Source: Enterovibrio paralichthyis
Lineage (GTDB): Bacteria; Pseudomonadota; Gammaproteobacteria; Enterobacterales; Vibrionaceae
Direction of reading: 5' to 3'
Assembly: GCF_019209835.1 (NCBI RefSeq)
Contig: NZ_JAHUTS010000002.1
Location: forward strand, 372,001-436,000
Length of the DNA stretch: 64,000 nt
The first letter of the stretch is position 1, and every line of letters begins with the position of its first letter. The notes beneath the pieces are model-generated. The model saw only the letters and a list, made by a program, of their open reading frames with translations, was not told the origin of the DNA and ran no database searches. This document shows, piece by piece, positions 60,373 to 64,000 of the stretch. The translations under genes and the position numbers were made by a program.

Positions 60373-61554
60373 TTAGAACCAAACCTCCAGTTGAATACCG
60401 GCGACGAAATCAGAGTCTCCTTTCGCGCCAAAAGTAGTACCTTCTTCATCAGTGATGTAACTGCCGTATACACGAATTTCAGGACGTGCCCAGAAGCTGT
60501 TACCCATGGCCCAGCCTTGTGCCAGGGTAAACTTGTGACCACCCTGATCGTCTACACCATCCTGTTCTCTCGAGAAGTAACCCGCTTCCATGATGGTGCG
60601 CATAGAGTCATTCCACTTGTACATCGGGCGAACAACCACTGTGTACATATTCGAATCACTCATTCCGTTGTTTAAATCTGAACCGTGGTGATAAGAGAGT
60701 TGGTGACCGACTTCCCATGCGTCCCCCAAACTGATCACACCCCAGTTGATGATTCGATAACCACTAGCATCATTGTTCGCATCGAGACCCCGTGGGTACC
60801 AGGCACCGGAACCAAACCCGGCCAATTGGTCACCATAACCGCCCGTACCGTACTGCAAGACAGTCTGGTTGAAACCGATATCAAGATTCTGGTGAACAAT
60901 TGCAGTCAGGAAAACGCCGTCATCAGCCACTTCATCCTTTTCATCTTTTTCGGTTGAGAAGTTATACGCAGCCACCAGCTCTAGGTTCGCATCTTCCCAC
61001 AGACCGATATTCGCCAGACGGGCGTCGAAAATGTAACCACTGGCATTATCGTTTTCTCCATCCTGTACCAGTGCCAGTGACAATTTCTGCTCACCAATCG
61101 AGACGTTCTCGATACCACCACCGGTGCCCGAATTATTCAGGAAGTAAAAATCCGTGATATGAACATCTTTACGTTGGTAGTAGCGCTTACCGGCCCACAA
61201 AACTGCATCGGGATCTGAGGCAAACAGACCTTTTGCTTTTACGTAAAACTGTGCAACATTGATTGCGTTATCGCTTTCCCAGCCAACCTGACCTTCATCG
61301 CCTTTGGCTAGCATGGCTTCCAGATCCCAGGCTTGTGCGCCGGTTTGCAGTTGTTCGGCAAACCCGAACTCATAATAGTTGTCGTTTTCGTTGCCCAAAC
61401 GACCCACGCCTTGCTTCATAAAGGATACGTCGCCGTCACCGTTGCCGCTGATACCCGTACCTGCCCTTGCATACCCGTTAAAGTCGACCGCAAGTGCAGA
61501 ACCGGCAGAACATGCAGCGAAGACAGCAATAGCGACCAAATTTGTTTTTTTCAT
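60373..61554 (-). CDS. lamB: Maltoporin LamB
   Basis: Outer-membrane trimeric 18-strand porin for maltodextrins. The 393-residue precursor has a cleaved signal peptide (KKTNLVAIAVFAACSAGSALA) and a mature start VDFNGYARAGTGIS, the typical LamB opening. It continues with QGVGRLGNENDNYYEFGF and YYQRKDVHITDFYFLN (greasy-slide region) and ends GIQLEVWF with the terminal Phe needed for insertion. It is followed by malM. Confidence 0.95.
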   Translation of the reverse strand: MKKTNLVAIAVFAACSAGSALAVDFNGYARAGTGISGNGDGDVSFMKQGVGRLGNENDNYYEFGFAEQLQTGAQAWDLEAMLAKGDEGQVGWESDNAINVAQFYVKAKGLFASDPDAVLWAGKRYYQRKDVHITDFYFLNNSGTGGGIENVSIGEQKLSLALVQDGENDNASGYIFDARLANIGLWEDANLELVAAYNFSTEKDEKDEVADDGVFLTAIVHQNLDIGFNQTVLQYGTGGYGDQLAGFGSGAWYPRGLDANNDASGYRIINWGVISLGDAWEVGHQLSYHHGSDLNNGMSDSNMYTVVVRPMYKWNDSMRTIMEAGYFSREQDGVDDQGGHKFTLAQGWAMGNSFWARPEIRVYGSYITDEEGTTFGAKGDSDFVAGIQLEVWF

Positions 61555-61963
61555 ACCTTACTCCATAAAGCTACTATCCAAAGCGTTAAATGCCCGTATT
61601 CCTATTGAGCTTCTCACGCCTGTGCTTTGCCCTTCTTGTTTGTCCTATAGCCATCGTACCCAGGTCATTTCTTGGTCACTTCATCCATAGAAAAGAAATT
61701 AAAGGAGGAATAAAAAGGAGGAGTGGACACTAATTAAGTCGGTATTAGGAAGCACATCACTTTCGCAAGGCGTATTTGGTAATTTAATTTCATTAAACAG
61801 CATCAATGTGTCGCCAACTATTTATTTCAGCGCCAACAAACAGAGTGAAAAGAAATAAAATTACATAGGAACAGGCCTGCGCGACAGGCCTTAAACTTGA
61901 AGGTTTTAACAAGCTTGGCTCTAATGGCAGAAATACCTATTTACCCATTGAACAGGCAGAAAA
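61555..61963. promoter_or_regulatory. Divergent lamB/glgX regulatory region with MalT-like boxes
   Basis: Two direct repeats of GGAGGA at 61704-61709 and 61717-61722 fit the MalT core GGA(T/G)GA, 13 bases apart, about 150 bases upstream of lamB. MalT activation of lamB is established in enterobacteria and Vibrio. The rest of the 409 bases is AT-rich with no other feature I can support. Confidence 0.45.
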
Positions 61964-63922
61964 ATGTTGTACTCAGAACCTTATTTTTCTCCAGGTGCCA
62001 ACCTGGACCAAAACGGATGTGGTTTTTCTCTGCACGCCCCCTATCAGCATGCTGTTTCATTAGCGATTTTTGGCAATGATGGAAATGTAAAACACATAGA
62101 GATGCAGGAAACCCAGATGGGACATTGGTACACCTATGTTCCAGGCATTGAAGCGGGCACTGAATATGCCTTCATGATATCGTACGAAGGCGAGCAATGG
62201 TACGTGGCAGACCCCTATGCCAGGGCGGTATCGAAACAGCCCCCTTATCAGCCGCCCTATTCTGCTGACCAAAGTGTGAACTTAGCGCGATGTGTCGTGA
62301 CCGATTCTAGATTCGACTGGCAAGGCGTTTCCCAACCAAGAATACCTGAAACGGAAACCCTGATTTTCGAGACCCATGTAAAAGGGCTTACCCAACTGAA
62401 CACTGATGTGCCTGAGAACGAGCGCGGGCGTTATCTTGGTCTGGTTTCCCCGGCCATGCTGGCGTTTTACAAGCGTCAGGGCATTCGCTGTTTACAGTTG
62501 CTTCCCATCACCAGTGCCTTGTCAGAGCCTCATTTATTGACGGGTGGAAGGAACAATTATTGGGGCTACAATCCCTTCGTCTTCACCGCACCCAATCCCA
62601 GATATGCGGAAAAAGATGCCGTCACAGAGCTGAAAACCGCCATTCGCGAGCTACATAGAAATGGCATAGAGGTGATTTTAGATGTGGTATTCAACCACAC
62701 AGCCGAAAGCGGTGAAGGTGGCCCGGTTCTGCATTACAAAGCGCTGGATAAAGCCATGTACCTGCAAGATGACAAGGGGAATTACCTGAACTATACCGGT
62801 TGCGGAAACACGCTGGATCTCACTTATCCTGCTGCACTTAAAACCGTGATGGACACACTTCGGATGTGGGTTACCGACTACCAGGTAGACGGGTTCCGGT
62901 TTGATCTCGCCGTGACATTGGGGCGCAATGGTCAAAGCTTTAGCCCCCGGTCAGCGTTTTTTCAGGCAGTCGCACAAGATCCGGTTTTGCGCAGCGTGAA
63001 GCTTATCGCAGAGCCCTGGGATATTGGCCCCAACGGTTATCAGCTTGGCAATTTCCCAACTAACTGGCATGAGTGCAATGACAAAATTCGTGATACCACG
63101 CGAAGCCTTTGGCGTGGTGATGAGGGTATGCTCCGCCGGTTTACCAAGCGCCTGATGGGCTCGCGCGAACTGTTCAGTGGTGCTCACTGGCCAAGCCATC
63201 TTTCCGTCAACTACGTCACTTACCACGACGGGTTTACGCTGGAAGACTTAGTCAGTTATGAGCAAAGGCACAATCATGCCAATGGCGAAAATAACCGCGA
63301 CGGGCACGGCGACAACCGCTCTGCAAACTATGGTGTTGAAGGTGCGACAGATGATCCCGCCATTGTGGCTAAACGCGAACGCCAGAAACGCAACATGGTC
63401 GCGAGTATTCTCTTTTCATTTGGTATGCCTCACCTGCTCACCGCGGACATGCTTTCCCACTCCCAGCAAGGCAACAACAATGCGTATTGTCAGGACAACG
63501 AAATCAGCTGGCTGGATTGGACATCTTCCGACAGAAAACTGGCTTTTGCAGACTGGGTCAGCGAGATGATTAGTCGACGACAAGAAATCATGCCAGCCTT
63601 CATCCGTGCCTACAGTGGACGCCACCGTCATGAAAACCATGCCCTTTGGACACATCCTAATGGTACTCCCATTGAGTTGGTGGCTTGGCATTCCATTCGG
63701 CAGCTCCGCCTTCAGCTCACTATAGGGAAACACAGCGAACACAAAGGTACCTCTTTGATTTACTGCTTGAATGTGAGTGAGGAAACCTGCGAATTTTCAC
63801 TGCCGGAGTCCAGCAGTTGGCAGTGTATATGCGATACCTCCATGCCCGCGCCAGAGACCGAAACCACAGGCGAAAGTACGGTTTTGCAACCTTACACCCT
63901 GAAAATATTTACCTGCCGTTGA
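61964..63922 (+). CDS. glgX: Glycogen debranching enzyme GlgX-like GH13 isoamylase
   Basis: A 652-residue alpha-1,6-glucosidase-type enzyme that removes short side chains from phosphorylase-limited glycogen. An N-terminal CBM48 domain spans about residues 10-100. The GH13 barrel has region I DVVFNHTAESGEGG, nucleophile Asp in GFRFDLAV, acid/base Glu in LIAEPWD and the region IV YVTYHDG. NYWGYNPFVF is typical of the isoamylase group. No signal peptide, so cytoplasmic. It is divergent from lamB, suggesting joint maltodextrin/glycogen control. No other glg genes are in the window. Confidence 0.9.
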   Translation: MLYSEPYFSPGANLDQNGCGFSLHAPYQHAVSLAIFGNDGNVKHIEMQETQMGHWYTYVPGIEAGTEYAFMISYEGEQWYVADPYARAVSKQPPYQPPYSADQSVNLARCVVTDSRFDWQGVSQPRIPETETLIFETHVKGLTQLNTDVPENERGRYLGLVSPAMLAFYKRQGIRCLQLLPITSALSEPHLLTGGRNNYWGYNPFVFTAPNPRYAEKDAVTELKTAIRELHRNGIEVILDVVFNHTAESGEGGPVLHYKALDKAMYLQDDKGNYLNYTGCGNTLDLTYPAALKTVMDTLRMWVTDYQVDGFRFDLAVTLGRNGQSFSPRSAFFQAVAQDPVLRSVKLIAEPWDIGPNGYQLGNFPTNWHECNDKIRDTTRSLWRGDEGMLRRFTKRLMGSRELFSGAHWPSHLSVNYVTYHDGFTLEDLVSYEQRHNHANGENNRDGHGDNRSANYGVEGATDDPAIVAKRERQKRNMVASILFSFGMPHLLTADMLSHSQQGNNNAYCQDNEISWLDWTSSDRKLAFADWVSEMISRRQEIMPAFIRAYSGRHRHENHALWTHPNGTPIELVAWHSIRQLRLQLTIGKHSEHKGTSLIYCLNVSEETCEFSLPESSSWQCICDTSMPAPETETTGESTVLQPYTLKIFTCR

Positions 63923-63946
63923 ATCAAGCATCTGATGCAAACAAAA

Positions 63947-63968
63947 AGGGCAGCTCATGAGCTGCCCT
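63947..63968 (+). terminator. Terminator after glgX
   Basis: AGGGCAGCTC and GAGCTGCCCT form a perfect palindromic hairpin, followed by CTGTTTTT. Confidence 0.85.
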
Positions 63969-64000
63969 CTGTTTTTCGTTTTCGGAAAGCTATCCTTTTA

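Overview
The window looks like a piece of the main chromosome of a marine Vibrionaceae bacterium (Vibrio, Photobacterium, Grimontia or Enterovibrio type; species not determinable from sequence alone). The evidence is gamma-proteobacterial gene order (hinT-ycfL-lpoB-thiK-ycfP-ndh, grxA-ybjL, pabB-nudL-sdaA, uvrY-uvrC-pgsA), a CsiV homologue next to mfd, and a chromosomal integron whose integrase matches the Vibrio cholerae IntIA length and catalytic positions. Almost everything is ordinary housekeeping or metabolic DNA; the accessory part is the integron at about 23.6-29.0 kb.

Layout. 0-5 kb: mfd, csiV, an acetyltransferase. 5-12 kb, minus strand: ndh with an FNR site, ycfP broken by a nonsense codon, a DUF6279 lipoprotein, and a tightly packed hinT/COG3014/ycfL/lpoB/thiK operon for PBP1B activation. 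12.5-18 kb: chemoreceptor, nitronate monooxygenase, and two consecutive GH17 genes behind a perfect 20-bp palindrome. 17.9-23.5 kb: small accessory enzymes (GNATs, flavodoxin-fold reductase, SMR pump, HAD phosphatase) around pyrC with a PurR box. 23.6-29 kb: integron with an SOS-regulated intI and at least three cassettes (two membrane proteins and a DUF4236 protein) separated by about 0.5-kb repeats that carry truncated IS110-family transposase genes. 29-36 kb: class I fumarase, pabB, nudL, sdaC and sdaA. 36-42.3 kb: ECF sigma factor, outer-membrane protein, OFA-type MFS transporter, a 278-bp MITE, nfsA, iron alcohol dehydrogenase. 42.6-50.4 kb: grxA, ybjL, a PhoP/PhoQ-like pair, pgsA, uvrC, uvrY/varA. 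50.7-59.4 kb: glutamine amidotransferase, sulfotransferase, a heptanucleotide repeat hairpin, an AdiA-type decarboxylase with a PotE-type antiporter, a His-rich microprotein overlapping an MFS gene, and a transthyretin-like protein. 59.4-64 kb: malM, lamB and glgX (maltodextrin/glycogen use).

The genes form several coherent groups: cell-wall synthase activation (lpoB locus, csiV), serine uptake and deamination (sdaC, sdaA), acid-stress arginine decarboxylation (adiA plus antiporter) and alpha-glucan use (lamB, malM, glgX). The most unusual structure is the integron. Each cassette gene is bracketed by its own inverted core-site pair, as expected of cassettes, but the recombination-site regions are much longer than usual. 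Two of them carry the same truncated IS110-type transposase head, and all three carry a conserved hairpin-rich tail.
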